In this document: positions 17,048-26,250 of the stretch, piece after piece
Layout of the letters: each line of letters begins with the position of its first letter
Position numbering within the stretch: the first letter of the stretch is position 1
Assembly: GCA_902550325.1 (NCBI GenBank)
Contig: CACCYT010000003.1
Coordinates: 37,283 to 101,282, forward strand
Length of the DNA: 64,000 nucleotides
Direction: 5' to 3'
DNA from: an uncultured Bacteroidota bacterium
Lineage (GTDB): Bacteria; Bacteroidota; Bacteroidia; Flavobacteriales; Flavobacteriaceae
Made by a program: the position numbers and the translations under genes
Notes under the pieces: generated by a model
Databases searched by the model: none
What the model was told of the DNA's origin: nothing
Seen by the model: the letters and a program-made list of their open reading frames with translations, nothing else

Positions 17048-19291
17048 TTAGTTTAATTTAAATTTCTTAACAGTTAATCCTTCTTCAGACTCTATTCTTA
17101 AGATTTTCATCTTGCTATCCAAGTCATTAATATTTGCCTTGTGTCTAAAATCAATCTCTTTAATTAATCTTCCTGAGTAGTCATAAATCTTAGCCTTATA
17201 TCTTTCGTCTGAATTACCCATAATAGTTAGTTCAGAGTTCGTATTTTTAAAAATTCTAAGATTATTATCCGTTGGTAGTTCAGGGATTAATTGATCAGTA
17301 AAGTGTAAATAAAATCTACCTAAACCATTTAATTCATCAAATAAATCAATTTTAATTTTTTTATCAAATTTAACAATTCTGTTGGTCAGTTTATCTTCAA
17401 GAAATACATTATATATCTCATTAATATCTCTTTCGATAAATGATAGTTCAATTTGTGAGGATTTTGTTTCTATTCCTATAGGAATAGTAATGTTTCTTAA
17501 GTCAGAATATGGCAAAGATTGTTCCCATAGATCTATGCCTTCATCATTTTCTAATAGTCTAGTATAAATATATGCCGAGTTTTTTGTAAAAAATTTACCA
17601 CCATCATAGCCCGGATCTAGTCCTTTAGTTGTTTTGTCACTAAAAAATAGTTTGATGTTGTCTGATTCAGCTGAATCTAAATCTTGAATTTTTATATTAA
17701 TACGACTAATATTTTCAGAATAACCTGATGCAACTGGGGTGTTAAAATTACGATGACTTCCCGATAACTGCATGTCTTCATGAAAATATAAAGTTGCAGT
17801 ATTTGGGGTACCACCTCTCATATTAATAAAAAATCCTTCTCCAGGAGCAATATATTTAACAGTGGGTTCAGATGCTCCATAAAGATCCCAAGAACTTCCG
17901 TTCCATGCATATACATAAGTATAAGTATTATGCAAAGGACCGTCATTTTTACTTATAAAATTTGCATCAGTTCCTGAGTGTCCGGTTACATTACCATTTA
18001 ATGCCAGGTATGATGGATACGGATTGCCAATAAAATTCCAAGATGTACCAGCATTTGTTGCCGTAAATGTAACAGATGTTCCAGTTGTTACTGCTGTACC
18101 TGAAAATGTTACATCTTGTGTTCCTGACCCACTTGCACTGATTAAGTAACCTTGACCGTTTGTCAATGTTGCTGAATTCCCTGAGGGGTCATAGTATGAA
18201 TAAGTATTAGACGCATTATCGTGAATACCAATAGCGCTTTTGGATGATCCAGAAACAGTACCAGTTCTCAAACTGTTATTGTCAATGACATCTTGAACAG
18301 ATTCTCCTGTAACAGGGACTCCAACTAAGGTCCATTCACTATCACCATCAACAGTCCTTACAAAGTCTAAATTATACCCATCAGTATCAAGTTTATTGAT
18401 AATTGATCCAGAATTGGATTTACTAGTCTTTAATATAAATTTTCCAGAACCATCGCTCGCCATATTTTTTGCTGCAGCTGTCCCTGTAGATGTTAAACTT
18501 CCGGTAACGTTAACCGTTAAACTAGAGGCAGAAAGTTTAATTTGTCTTGCACTAACATCCCCATTGACCGTTATTCCACCAGTGGATGCGGTTCCTCCGG
18601 TATAGTCACTGTTATCGTCAGCTGCCCCGTAAAACAATAAGTCTCCTCCCATGTTTGACATGCTAACGGTTGAACCAAATGTTACAGTGTGTAGGTCTGC
18701 AAAAATCAAGTCTCTGTCATTACCTCCACTTGTAATTGTTCCGTTAAATGTGAGAGAATGCCCATCTTTATCAAAGATAAATTTGAGTGATGTATCATCT
18801 GAAAGGGTTAGAGTACTTGAACTTGAAAAAGTTATTGAACTATTAGCATGAGAAGAGGTGCCTAATTTGAATTGTTTTGTAACGGTTGAAGTAGCATCCA
18901 ATGTTATATTAGCATTTATTGTCCATTGAACGTTTCCTCTGTTGTGCTGCCAAACCTGAGTTGTTCCAGTACCTTGTAAAGTAAGTGTATTGGAGCCGCC
19001 TGAGGCTTGATCAAGGGTCCATGAACCTCCTGTTGATCCACCATGTTTAAATTGTTTTAATGTTATATCGGCATCTAAAGTAATAGTCGTCGAACTTCCA
19101 CCACTGATTGTTACTACAGCCGATGAACCTGACGGATATCCAGGACTTCCACTACAAGTCCAATTACCAGTGTTTGTCCAGTTTGTATTATTTGCATTAT
19201 CAGCACCAGTCCATGTGCAAGCACCATTTACTTGGCTATTACATATAAAGGGGAATGAGAATATGATTAAAATAAGTAGGATTTTTTTCAT
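17048..19291 (-). CDS. Large secreted beta-solenoid protein with T9SS type A-like C-terminus
   Basis: 747 residues. A signal peptide (LLILIIFSFPFICNSQ) is followed by a Ser/Thr/Gly-rich repeated beta region (CTWTGADNANNTNWTNTGNW, then many ITLDAD / LTFNGTIT units, about 25-290) typical of Bacteroidetes surface adhesins. A central domain (about 310-520: SEWTLVGVPVTGESV, SWNFIGNPYPSYLALN, APGEGFFINMRGG) is the kind found before T9SS tails. The last 75 residues (LRIFKN...LTIMG, AKIYDYSGRLIKEIDF, VKKFKLN) match a type A sorting domain, which is removed at the outer membrane during export. Function is probably adhesion or surface display. It heads a unit with the 49-residue peptide. Confidence 0.88.
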   Translation of the reverse strand: MKKILLILIIFSFPFICNSQVNGACTWTGADNANNTNWTNTGNWTCSGSPGYPSGSSAVVTISGGSSTTITLDADITLKQFKHGGSTGGSWTLDQASGGSNTLTLQGTGTTQVWQHNRGNVQWTINANITLDATSTVTKQFKLGTSSHANSSITFSSSSTLTLSDDTSLKFIFDKDGHSLTFNGTITSGGNDRDLIFADLHTVTFGSTVSMSNMGGDLLFYGAADDNSDYTGGTASTGGITVNGDVSARQIKLSASSLTVNVTGSLTSTGTAAAKNMASDGSGKFILKTSKSNSGSIINKLDTDGYNLDFVRTVDGDSEWTLVGVPVTGESVQDVIDNNSLRTGTVSGSSKSAIGIHDNASNTYSYYDPSGNSATLTNGQGYLISASGSGTQDVTFSGTAVTTGTSVTFTATNAGTSWNFIGNPYPSYLALNGNVTGHSGTDANFISKNDGPLHNTYTYVYAWNGSSWDLYGASEPTVKYIAPGEGFFINMRGGTPNTATLYFHEDMQLSGSHRNFNTPVASGYSENISRINIKIQDLDSAESDNIKLFFSDKTTKGLDPGYDGGKFFTKNSAYIYTRLLENDEGIDLWEQSLPYSDLRNITIPIGIETKSSQIELSFIERDINEIYNVFLEDKLTNRIVKFDKKIKIDLFDELNGLGRFYLHFTDQLIPELPTDNNLRIFKNTNSELTIMGNSDERYKAKIYDYSGRLIKEIDFRHKANINDLDSKMKILRIESEEGLTVKKFKLN

Positions 19292-19373
19292 AATTAGTCA
19301 TTAAAGTATTAATTTATTAAATAATTGGTAAAAAACAAAGTAAAAAACTGAGGATTATATAGATCGATCAATT

Positions 19374-20171
19374 TTAACCAAAGTCACTAGATATATTTTC
19401 TTTTATACCCTCAAGATGTTTAAAATAATCAAAATCCTTAGTGTTGTAGATTAGAATTGAGATTTGACCTCCATTAGACTGGCTAGGGTCATGAATTAAT
19501 ACATCAATTTTTAGATCGCCTTTTGTAAGAGTAAAGACTAAATCAATTGATTTTTCATCACTAAAAAAATCATCACTAATGGTATATTCACCATTGATTA
19601 GTTTTTTGTGACTGTCGTTTTGTTCACTACTTCTCTTATCATTAATAGACATGGGTTCTCTAATTTGATCAGAGTATCCAACAGAGCTTAAAAAATCTAA
19701 AATCCCTTTTAGGCTTTCTTTGTAGTTATTTGCTGTTCCTGCTTCAGAGCTAAATAATTTAACACCTATCAGACCTTCTTTTGGTGTATAATAAAGTTTT
19801 CCAAATAGCTCAACTTCAATGATTGAAACATTTTGAAACTTACCACTCAGATTAGGGTCACCCAATCTATCACCCGGACCCAATACTTGATTTAATTTTC
19901 CTTCTCCAACACCATCCCAACCACGTGGGTCATTTTGTAAACTAAATTTGTGATTCACACCAGGAAATGTAATATTGTAGTATTTACTGTACTTATTTGT
20001 CTCATACTCATTAGTAGCAACTTCTCTCGTCATACCATTGTAGAATCCACCATATAGTTTTGTATTTAGAATTATTTCATTAAGTTCTTTTAGTACGGGA
20101 TTTACTTGCTTTTGAGCATAAAAAACATTTGAAAAAATAAAGAACGAAAGGATTTGAATAATTTGTTTCAT
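19374..20171 (-). CDS. Secreted protein of unknown function
   Basis: 265 residues from ATG 20171, chosen because it begins directly with a signal peptide (MKQIIQILSFFIFSNVFYAQ); the frame extends upstream to 20207 without improving it. The mature part has GGFYNGMTREVATNEYETNKY, a segment reading GVNHKFSLQNDPRGWDGVGEG and an IYNTKDFDYF end. No known domain is recognised. It is a single gene on the minus strand, 59 bases before (upstream of) the sulfatase stop, and could be transcribed on its own. Periplasmic or surface location is inferred from the signal peptide. Confidence 0.75.
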   Translation of the reverse strand: MKQIIQILSFFIFSNVFYAQKQVNPVLKELNEIILNTKLYGGFYNGMTREVATNEYETNKYSKYYNITFPGVNHKFSLQNDPRGWDGVGEGKLNQVLGPGDRLGDPNLSGKFQNVSIIEVELFGKLYYTPKEGLIGVKLFSSEAGTANNYKESLKGILDFLSSVGYSDQIREPMSINDKRSSEQNDSHKKLINGEYTISDDFFSDEKSIDLVFTLTKGDLKIDVLIHDPSQSNGGQISILIYNTKDFDYFKHLEGIKENISSDFG

Positions 20172-20230
20172 TTTCAATTGTAAATATACTAAATGTATGA
20201 AAATCATTAAAATGAAAATAAAAACATTAC

Positions 20231-21667
20231 TTAATTACCAGCTCTTTTAGATAAAAGGTCTGAGGGTGGATATAAGTCTTTTTTATGTTTTTGAATTAAC
20301 TCTTTGATTTTTTCTATAATCTCCGGATTATCATCTGCTACATCGTACTTCTCTGACGGATCTTCATTCAAATTAAATAATATCGGAGTATTTAAAACTC
20401 TTTTTTTGTTCTTTGTTACATAATTTTTGGCATTGTAATACTTACTAACATTATACTCATAGGCTCCCTGGGTAATAAAATGAGCTTTGTAATCATTTAG
20501 CCTCGCTGCATATATTTCTCTTTGTCTGTAAAATAAAATAGATTTCCTCTCACTAGAATTGTGATTAATTAGCGCGTTTTTTATGCTGAATCCATCAATG
20601 ATTCTATCATTAGGAATATCAATACCTGCAAGATCTAAAATAGTAGGAAAAATATCCAATGTAGACCCCAAGTCACTAATTGTACCGGATTTTATTGCTC
20701 CTCCCCAAAACAGTCCGGGAACTCTTTGCCCCCCTTCCCATGTCGTACCTTTACCTTCTCTTAGTAGTCCAGCTGATCCTCCGTGAGTGTCATAAGGTAA
20801 CCAAGGACCATTGTCTGATGAGAAAATGACTACGGTGTTTTTATCAAGATTCTCCTCAATAAGTTTTTTCATTATCCTACCCATATTAAAATCTATTTCT
20901 TCAATAACATCACCATAAAGACCTGCCTTACTATTTCCATAAAAATCCTTGGAAGCATATAGTGGGGTATGAGGCATGCTGTGAGCCAAATAAATAAAGA
21001 AATTATCTGTTTTATTTTTATCTATAAAATCAATTGTCTTATCTGTGAATCTTTTTGTTATGGTTTTTTGGTTTGCTGGTCTCTCTATGATCTGAGTATT
21101 TTCAATTATTGGAACATTATAATTATCAGAATTTATATCATCTGATTCGTATTGCTGCCAATAATTATTTCCTGGACAACAAGTAATACCATTAATTTTA
21201 TCCATATCATTTGAATATGGAATACCGTAATAATAGTCAAAACCGTGGCTAGTGGGTAAGTACTCTTTTTTGTGACCTAGATGCCACTTACCAATTGCAG
21301 CAGTTTTATAACCATTTTCACTTAGTTTTTCAGCAATTGTAATTTCCGTAGATGGCAATCCAAATTCTGAGTCTGGAAATAATACCCTATCCTCTTTACC
21401 AATCATCCCGTTTCTGATGGGTAGTCTTCCTGTTAATAATGCGGCTCTACTGGGTGTGCAGACACTGGAAGCTGAATAAAATTGTGTCCATTTTTGCCCT
21501 TCAGTAGCCATGATGTCAAGATTGGGTGTTTTTATGGTTGGATGACCATAACTGGCAACATCTCCATAACCCATATCATCAACAAATACAACAATGAAGT
21601 TTTTGTTTTTCACAACATTATCGCAGGAAAATAGTATGAAACAGAATAGTAAAACAAATCTTTTCAA
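20231..21667 (-). CDS. Type I sulfatase (S1 family) lipoprotein
   Basis: 478 residues. Lipoprotein signal FILFSC (Cys15). The metal/active-site start FVDDMGYGDVASYG and the formylglycine motif CTPSRAALLTGR (Cys70 is the residue to be converted to formylglycine) are intact, as are GKWHLGH (Lys/His of the active site) and SSDNGP. It removes sulfate esters from a carbohydrate or small molecule outside the inner membrane. A formylglycine-generating enzyme is needed but is not in the window. It lies near GH3 and beta-helix genes, consistent with digestion of a sulfated algal polysaccharide, but substrate is unknown. A terminator upstream indicates its own promoter. Confidence 0.93.
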   Translation of the reverse strand: MKRFVLLFCFILFSCDNVVKNKNFIVVFVDDMGYGDVASYGHPTIKTPNLDIMATEGQKWTQFYSASSVCTPSRAALLTGRLPIRNGMIGKEDRVLFPDSEFGLPSTEITIAEKLSENGYKTAAIGKWHLGHKKEYLPTSHGFDYYYGIPYSNDMDKINGITCCPGNNYWQQYESDDINSDNYNVPIIENTQIIERPANQKTITKRFTDKTIDFIDKNKTDNFFIYLAHSMPHTPLYASKDFYGNSKAGLYGDVIEEIDFNMGRIMKKLIEENLDKNTVVIFSSDNGPWLPYDTHGGSAGLLREGKGTTWEGGQRVPGLFWGGAIKSGTISDLGSTLDIFPTILDLAGIDIPNDRIIDGFSIKNALINHNSSERKSILFYRQREIYAARLNDYKAHFITQGAYEYNVSKYYNAKNYVTKNKKRVLNTPILFNLNEDPSEKYDVADDNPEIIEKIKELIQKHKKDLYPPSDLLSKRAGN

Positions 21668-21678
21668 AGCATTAATAT

Positions 21679-21711
21679 AAAAAAAAAGAGGCGAATTAAA
21701 TTCTCCTCTTT
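21679..21711 (-). terminator. Terminator after the 237-residue secreted protein gene
   Basis: On the minus strand AAAGAGG - 13-base loop - CCTCTTT is followed by a run of T. It lies between the stop of the gene at 21734 and the sulfatase start, so the sulfatase is transcribed separately. Confidence 0.8.
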
Positions 21712-21733
21712 ATCCAATTTTTCAAAACAATTC

Positions 21734-22447
21734 CTAATTAAACGAACCGTAGTCCTTTAGTATTGTTAAACTGTAGTGATTTAAGATTTTGGTTTCTCCT
21801 TTTGTTTGGTGATATTTTGTCCAATCGTCCACATTTTTTTCACCCTCTGCTTTAGCCATTATCAGTTCACCCAGATTGTCTGCACCAAGAGCAACCCAGT
21901 GTGTTGCTGTACCATCTCTATTAACACCCATGGGAGCACCAACATCGTAAGTTCCATAAACAACCATTCCTCCATTTGAAGAATCTTGAGTATCCATAAT
22001 AAGTTTAGCAAACGCTGCTAACCATTTTGCTGGATCAGAAATTTCAAGGTCATAAATTTGTATGTAAGGTTTTGTTGCAGGGTTTACTCCATTCGAGCCC
22101 AAAATTCTGCCTGTGTATCTTGGACCGCGACTTTCAACAAGTGGGTCAAGCTCACTTAAGTGTTTAGCCCATTGTTCACGGGTTTTTGGCTCAACTAAAC
22201 CCCAGTTTTCAGTATCTCCAAAACGTACTAGTCTGTGTGAACCATCAACATTTCCTCTATCCATTCTTTCCAAATAAGCACCACCTGATTTAAACTCAAC
22301 TCCGTCAAAAAAATCATCATAGGCAGCGGCAATTTCACCTTCGTTACTTCTTTCAGCATTGAAGTAGTAAACAGTAAATGATGGTGTTTGAGAAAACGAA
22401 AAAGTAAAAAACAAACTAAACATTAATAACATTATTGTATTCTTCAT
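21734..22447 (-). CDS. Secreted protein of unknown function
   Basis: 237 residues with a signal peptide (MLLMFSLFFTFSFSQ). The mature part contains FTVYYFNAERSNEGEIAAAY, two halves of similar pattern (beta strand with YYFNA / IQIYDLEISDPAKW; then EFKSGGAYLERMD / NGGMVVYGTYDVG) and repeated Trp, suggesting two ferredoxin-like or dimeric alpha/beta-barrel-type modules. No named family is recognised. It is divergent from the NTF2-like lipoprotein gene at 22600 with about 150 bases between the starts, and has its own terminator. The good start and clean composition make it a secure gene. Confidence 0.8.
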   Translation of the reverse strand: MKNTIMLLMFSLFFTFSFSQTPSFTVYYFNAERSNEGEIAAAYDDFFDGVEFKSGGAYLERMDRGNVDGSHRLVRFGDTENWGLVEPKTREQWAKHLSELDPLVESRGPRYTGRILGSNGVNPATKPYIQIYDLEISDPAKWLAAFAKLIMDTQDSSNGGMVVYGTYDVGAPMGVNRDGTATHWVALGADNLGELIMAKAEGEKNVDDWTKYHQTKGETKILNHYSLTILKDYGSFN

Positions 22448-22599
22448 AATTTTGATTTTTGAATTAATTATTTAAGTTAATTATTACATTCTCATTATTC
22501 AATATTCATAATTATTAAATTATCAATTAATGAAAAAATTATATTTTTCTTAATCTAAGGCTTTATTATTTACATTATTTTTAAAAAAATTAATTTATT

Positions 22600-23118
22600 A
22601 TGAAAAAACTAAACATTAAATATTTTACAGTAATGTTAATATTCTTATTTGCAGCATGTGAAGCTCCTACTGTAGGCTATAATACTTACGAATGGGCAAA
22701 AGATTACAAATTTGCTATAGGTTCCGAAGAAAGTATAGAGGTTGCATTAAATTTTGATAAAGCATGGGCTGATCGTGATTTTGAGACAATGACAACTTTT
22801 GCTTCTGATTCAGTTAAATTCTTCTTCGGAAACGGTATTGAAAGGGATTTTGACTATGTTAAAAATTCTGCACTTACTCAAGATTCAATAAGGTCTGCAA
22901 ATGCTTCCTCTGTTGAAAGTGACTTAAAGCACGTTTATTCTCTAGTTTTAAACCCTGATAGTGGGTGGGAGCATGTCAGAACACACGTCGTATATACTTT
23001 TACTGATTCTTTAGGTAACATAAACAAGTGGAGACAATTTGAGAGATTTGCAGTCAAAGATGGTAAAGTTCAACGATTTGCTGGCTCAGGGCAAGATATT
23101 CCAGAAGAAACCGAATAA
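22600..23118 (+). CDS. NTF2/SnoaL-like lipoprotein
   Basis: 172 residues. Lipobox LFAAC, Cys about residue 20. The domain (EVALNFDKAWADRDFETMTTFASDSVKFFF ... WRQFERFAVKDGKVQRFAGS) has the first two helices and the last strands of the NTF2-like fold. It sits 10 bases before a second lipoprotein of the same kind and the pair is closed by a strong terminator, so they form a two-gene operon. Ligand or enzymatic role cannot be given. Confidence 0.82.
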   Translation: MKKLNIKYFTVMLIFLFAACEAPTVGYNTYEWAKDYKFAIGSEESIEVALNFDKAWADRDFETMTTFASDSVKFFFGNGIERDFDYVKNSALTQDSIRSANASSVESDLKHVYSLVLNPDSGWEHVRTHVVYTFTDSLGNINKWRQFERFAVKDGKVQRFAGSGQDIPEETE

Positions 23119-23128
23119 ATTAAATAAC

Positions 23129-23635
23129 ATGAAAAATTCAATTTTAATAACATGTATTTTTGCTTTGTTTTTTACCTCATGTGGAGATATTCCATTTGAC
23201 ACCTCGGAAAGAGGTGGCTTGATGATGGCAACAGACGATAAGACAATAATCATTGAAAGCCTTGCTAAAGCTTATACAGAAGGAAATTTTGACATTGCCA
23301 AAGATTATTTCGCAGAGGATGGTGTTCATAATGTCAATAATGATGAATATACCAACGATGAAATCATAGCTGGATATAATTTTCATTCATTACTTTATGA
23401 TGAAATGGAGCATTTAACCCCATGGGTGACTACTATGTATTATAATGATGGTAGTATTTATACAAACCAATGGGCTGAATGGACTGGAAAATCTAAAATT
23501 ACTGGTGAAGTTCAGACAAATAATTTCCACTGTTGGTGGAAGTGGGAGGGAGATAAAATCGTTTCTACTGCTTGTTATTTCGACACTACAGATATAGACA
23601 AGGAGGCCGCCCTTTATGCAGAGCAGAGTCAGTAA
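23129..23635 (+). CDS. NTF2/SnoaL-like lipoprotein
   Basis: 168 residues from ATG 23129; earlier in-frame starts overlap the preceding gene and lack a signal. Lipoprotein signal CIFALFFTSC. The domain (ESLAKAYTEGNFDIAKDYFAEDGVHNV, then WVTTMYYNDGSIYTNQWAEW and NNFHCWWKWEGDKIVSTACYF) resembles SnoaL-like proteins and carries unusual clusters of Trp and His that could line a pocket. It is the second gene of a pair with 22600 and ends before a terminator. Confidence 0.82.
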   Translation: MKNSILITCIFALFFTSCGDIPFDTSERGGLMMATDDKTIIIESLAKAYTEGNFDIAKDYFAEDGVHNVNNDEYTNDEIIAGYNFHSLLYDEMEHLTPWVTTMYYNDGSIYTNQWAEWTGKSKITGEVQTNNFHCWWKWEGDKIVSTACYFDTTDIDKEAALYAEQSQ

Positions 23636-23652
23636 AAACTTTTTACTTAAAT

Positions 23653-23690
23653 AAAAAAAGGGAATCTAAATTATTAGTTTCCCTTTTTTT
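23653..23690. terminator. Bidirectional terminator
   Basis: A-run plus GGGAA, a 14-base loop, then TTCCC and a seven-T run, so the hairpin works on both strands. On the plus strand it ends the NTF2-like lipoprotein pair; on the minus strand it lies 158 bases after the caspase gene stop, directly beyond one copy of the 32-base repeat. Confidence 0.85.
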
Positions 23691-23722
23691 GTTACACAAA
23701 CTTTTGAAAGTTCGAACTTTTT
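23691..23722. repeat. 32-base direct repeat, copy 1
   Basis: The stretch GTTACACAAACTTTTGAAAG followed by TTCGAACTTTTT is matched at 26251-26282 with 26 of 32 positions identical by eye and in the same orientation. It contains the 14-base palindrome AAAGTTCGAACTTT. It lies on the far side of the caspase gene from the tRNA. GTTCGAA is also the T-loop consensus of tRNAs, so this may be an attachment-site remnant. Confidence 0.6.
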
Positions 23723-23848
23723 AAATGGTCCTAATTGTGTTTTAATCCAAGAATGTGATGCTTTTTTTAATCTTATATTAAAATATTGAAAACAAAAATG
23801 TGAGCTATATTATTTCTGTAACTATAGTTTGGAAAGATTTTGACCACA

Positions 23849-26179
23849 TTATTTTTCATTAATTTCAACGAAAGCAGGGACTTCAAATGTACTTTTATCA
23901 ATCAAAGTTTTATCAGTATAGGCATCTAATTCAAACATGTTTACATTTTTAATTACGTTATAAATTTTTCTTGCTTTTACTGCGTCTTCATTTAATGCCC
24001 TGGAATGAATAATTTTATCGTTGTTGTAAGGATCGCTAAAGCTATCCACAAAAAATCGATTAAATTTATTAGTTAGACCATAGATATCACTTATCAGATA
24101 AACTTCCTTCGATTGATCATTATTCAACATATTCATTTTATAAATTTCATATGAAAATTCTTCATCAGTTGTGGAGTAATACTCAAGAAAATAAATAAAT
24201 TTTAGAAAATTTTCATTATGAGATTTGTTTTCATTATCAATAAGCAAACTGCTTAAATAAGAAATATATAAGGCATTGTAAAATGAGGCAGGGTCATCAT
24301 TAATGATCTTATCACATAGATCAGTATTGATCGAAATTTTGTTTTGGGTATTTTTGGTAAATAATGCACTTTCATTAAACTTTTTAGCATAAACACTCAA
24401 GAATTTATTGGCGTATATCATGACGTTTATGTAATCTTCATGAATTATAAATAAATTAGAAATAAAACTATTGTAGTTTATAGTAAGAAAGCGATCAAAT
24501 ATAAACTTTGTCATAGTATCTTCATCGAAAATATCAACAGATTTTAAACCATAATTAAACGCTTCATCAAAGGAATAGGAAAGAAGTAAATATTCAGATA
24601 ATTTCGAATATCCCTCAACAGTCAAAGCAAGATCGTTATATTGGAGATTTGAAAGTAATCTGTCAACATACATTTGTTGAAATGTTGGGTCTGCAAGTAT
24701 CATCCTCTCATAAAAACGAGCCAAACTATACCAAACTGCATTGAAGCTCCATGAGTCCTTGACAAATTTAGAGCTATTTTGATTTAAATATTCCTCACCA
24801 GCAATAATTTCCTGTCTGACTTCTTCTTCGTCTAATTCTTCGAAAATCCTTTTCCAACTTAAAAGTCTTTCATAAGCCACTGTTTTCATTCGAAAAACTG
24901 GATCGAAACCCTCATATGCTAAAGAGTGTTCTTTTGAATAAGATAAAATAGTACTATCATCAATTTCACCAAAAGAGTAAACCATATCTTTAGTTTTTTC
25001 GTATTCGGAATTTTCAGAATTTTTTTCTATCCATGTCCTGCTGGCTGAAAGGTAGGTAGCATCCCTGTAATAATAAGGATTGTTTTTACCAGCTAAATAA
25101 AGATTGTCAAGTTTTATCTTATAATTTTCCCAATCATTTAATTGTTCATATGCATCCAAAAGACCAGCATAAATAATAGCATTTGGAGTTGTTATATAAT
25201 ACTTGTAAGAGCCGAGTGAATTTGGATTTATTTGAATAGCTTTCTCATAATCTAAAATTGCTTGATCATAATTTCTTAAAATATGATGTGCATGTCCTCT
25301 TTTCTCAAATGCTCTATAATTATTGGGTTGTTTAGCTATTATTTGAGTAGAAATTTCGATAACCCTAGAGATGTTTTGATTTTTCAATAATATATTGTCA
25401 ATTTCAATGAAATCCTCTTCAAAATTTCCTGGATTAAGAAAAAAAGTTTGACCTGTAAGCTGAGTAGCTTCAACAGGTCTTTGATTTCCATTTGTTTCTG
25501 ACAATACCTCAGCTCTTACATTTCTAAAAACTTGATCAATTGAAGTATCCTCAAGTAACATATTTTTAGAAAGACTAATGGTATAGATGCTGTTTTCTCC
25601 ATCTCCGTCCGGTGCTGTTTGCCCTGAGTCTGTTGAAAAAGCTATTAAAGATCCCGTTGGAGGTGGTATTTTGGCTAATCCCTGACTTTTTAATGAACGT
25701 GTTGTATTCCATTTTGATTCAAATGGATTATCTCTACAAGCATCAAGTATTAAAATGTTTACTTGATTTGTTTGAGCTCTTAGGTATCTCATTATATTTT
25801 GAACACTAAAGCCGTAATCTAATACATCAAACTCTTCTTCAAAAACCTCTTTAGTAGGCAACAGAAAATTTTCATCATCAACTTGTATTCCATGACCTGC
25901 ATAGTAAACAAATGCCACATCATATTCTGATCGTTTACTACCAAATTCTCTAATGGCAGATGTCATATCCCTTTTTGTAGCGAGATTCTCCCTTATGATG
26001 ACATCAAAATCTAGAGAGTCTAAGGTAGATGCTATAAGTCTTGCATCATTCACAGGATTTTTTAATTCCCCGTTTTCATAATTTGAATTACCTATAACAA
26101 GTGCTAAACGCTTCTCATCCATTTGACTATAAAGAAAAAAGGGTAGAAATAAAAAAGTTAGAAGTCTAAAGTTTTTCAT
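23849..26179 (-). CDS. Secreted caspase-family (C14) protein with tetratricopeptide repeat
   Basis: 776 residues. Signal peptide MKNFRLLTFLFLPFFLYSQ. The caspase-like p20 domain covers about 23-245: RLALVIGNSNY, catalytic His96 in YYAGHG and catalytic Cys148 in LDACRDNPF, with LIAFSTDSGQTA following. A TPR unit is clear at about 290-325 (AFEKRGHAHHILRNYDQAILDYEKAIQINP); the remainder (to 776) is mostly helical and may hold more degenerate repeats. Metacaspase-like proteins cleave after Arg/Lys, but many bacterial ones are uncharacterised. The signal peptide argues against a cytoplasmic cell-death role. The gene stands alone, next to tRNA-Arg, with related 32-base repeats on both sides. Confidence 0.9.
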   Translation of the reverse strand: MKNFRLLTFLFLPFFLYSQMDEKRLALVIGNSNYENGELKNPVNDARLIASTLDSLDFDVIIRENLATKRDMTSAIREFGSKRSEYDVAFVYYAGHGIQVDDENFLLPTKEVFEEEFDVLDYGFSVQNIMRYLRAQTNQVNILILDACRDNPFESKWNTTRSLKSQGLAKIPPPTGSLIAFSTDSGQTAPDGDGENSIYTISLSKNMLLEDTSIDQVFRNVRAEVLSETNGNQRPVEATQLTGQTFFLNPGNFEEDFIEIDNILLKNQNISRVIEISTQIIAKQPNNYRAFEKRGHAHHILRNYDQAILDYEKAIQINPNSLGSYKYYITTPNAIIYAGLLDAYEQLNDWENYKIKLDNLYLAGKNNPYYYRDATYLSASRTWIEKNSENSEYEKTKDMVYSFGEIDDSTILSYSKEHSLAYEGFDPVFRMKTVAYERLLSWKRIFEELDEEEVRQEIIAGEEYLNQNSSKFVKDSWSFNAVWYSLARFYERMILADPTFQQMYVDRLLSNLQYNDLALTVEGYSKLSEYLLLSYSFDEAFNYGLKSVDIFDEDTMTKFIFDRFLTINYNSFISNLFIIHEDYINVMIYANKFLSVYAKKFNESALFTKNTQNKISINTDLCDKIINDDPASFYNALYISYLSSLLIDNENKSHNENFLKFIYFLEYYSTTDEEFSYEIYKMNMLNNDQSKEVYLISDIYGLTNKFNRFFVDSFSDPYNNDKIIHSRALNEDAVKARKIYNVIKNVNMFELDAYTDKTLIDKSTFEVPAFVEINEK

Positions 26180-26202
26180 TTGTTAATCTTTGTTACATGA
26201 AA

Positions 26203-26246
26203 TATAAAAAAAAAATCCCCAAAAATAGTTTATTATTTTCGGGGAT
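26203..26246 (-). terminator. Terminator between tRNA-Arg and the caspase gene
   Basis: On the minus strand ATCCCCGAAAAT - loop - ATTTTTGGGGAT is followed by about ten T. It ends the tRNA-Arg transcript. The T-run leads straight into TATATTTC, which resembles the Bacteroidetes -7 element (TAnnTTTG) and lies about 20 bases before the caspase start, so promoter and terminator may overlap. Confidence 0.8.
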
Positions 26247-26250
26247 AACT

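Noticed and set aside
16852-17061. A 69-codon plus-strand frame
   Set aside because: It is antisense to the 49-residue peptide gene and its terminator; the minus-strand product has a far better signal-peptide composition.
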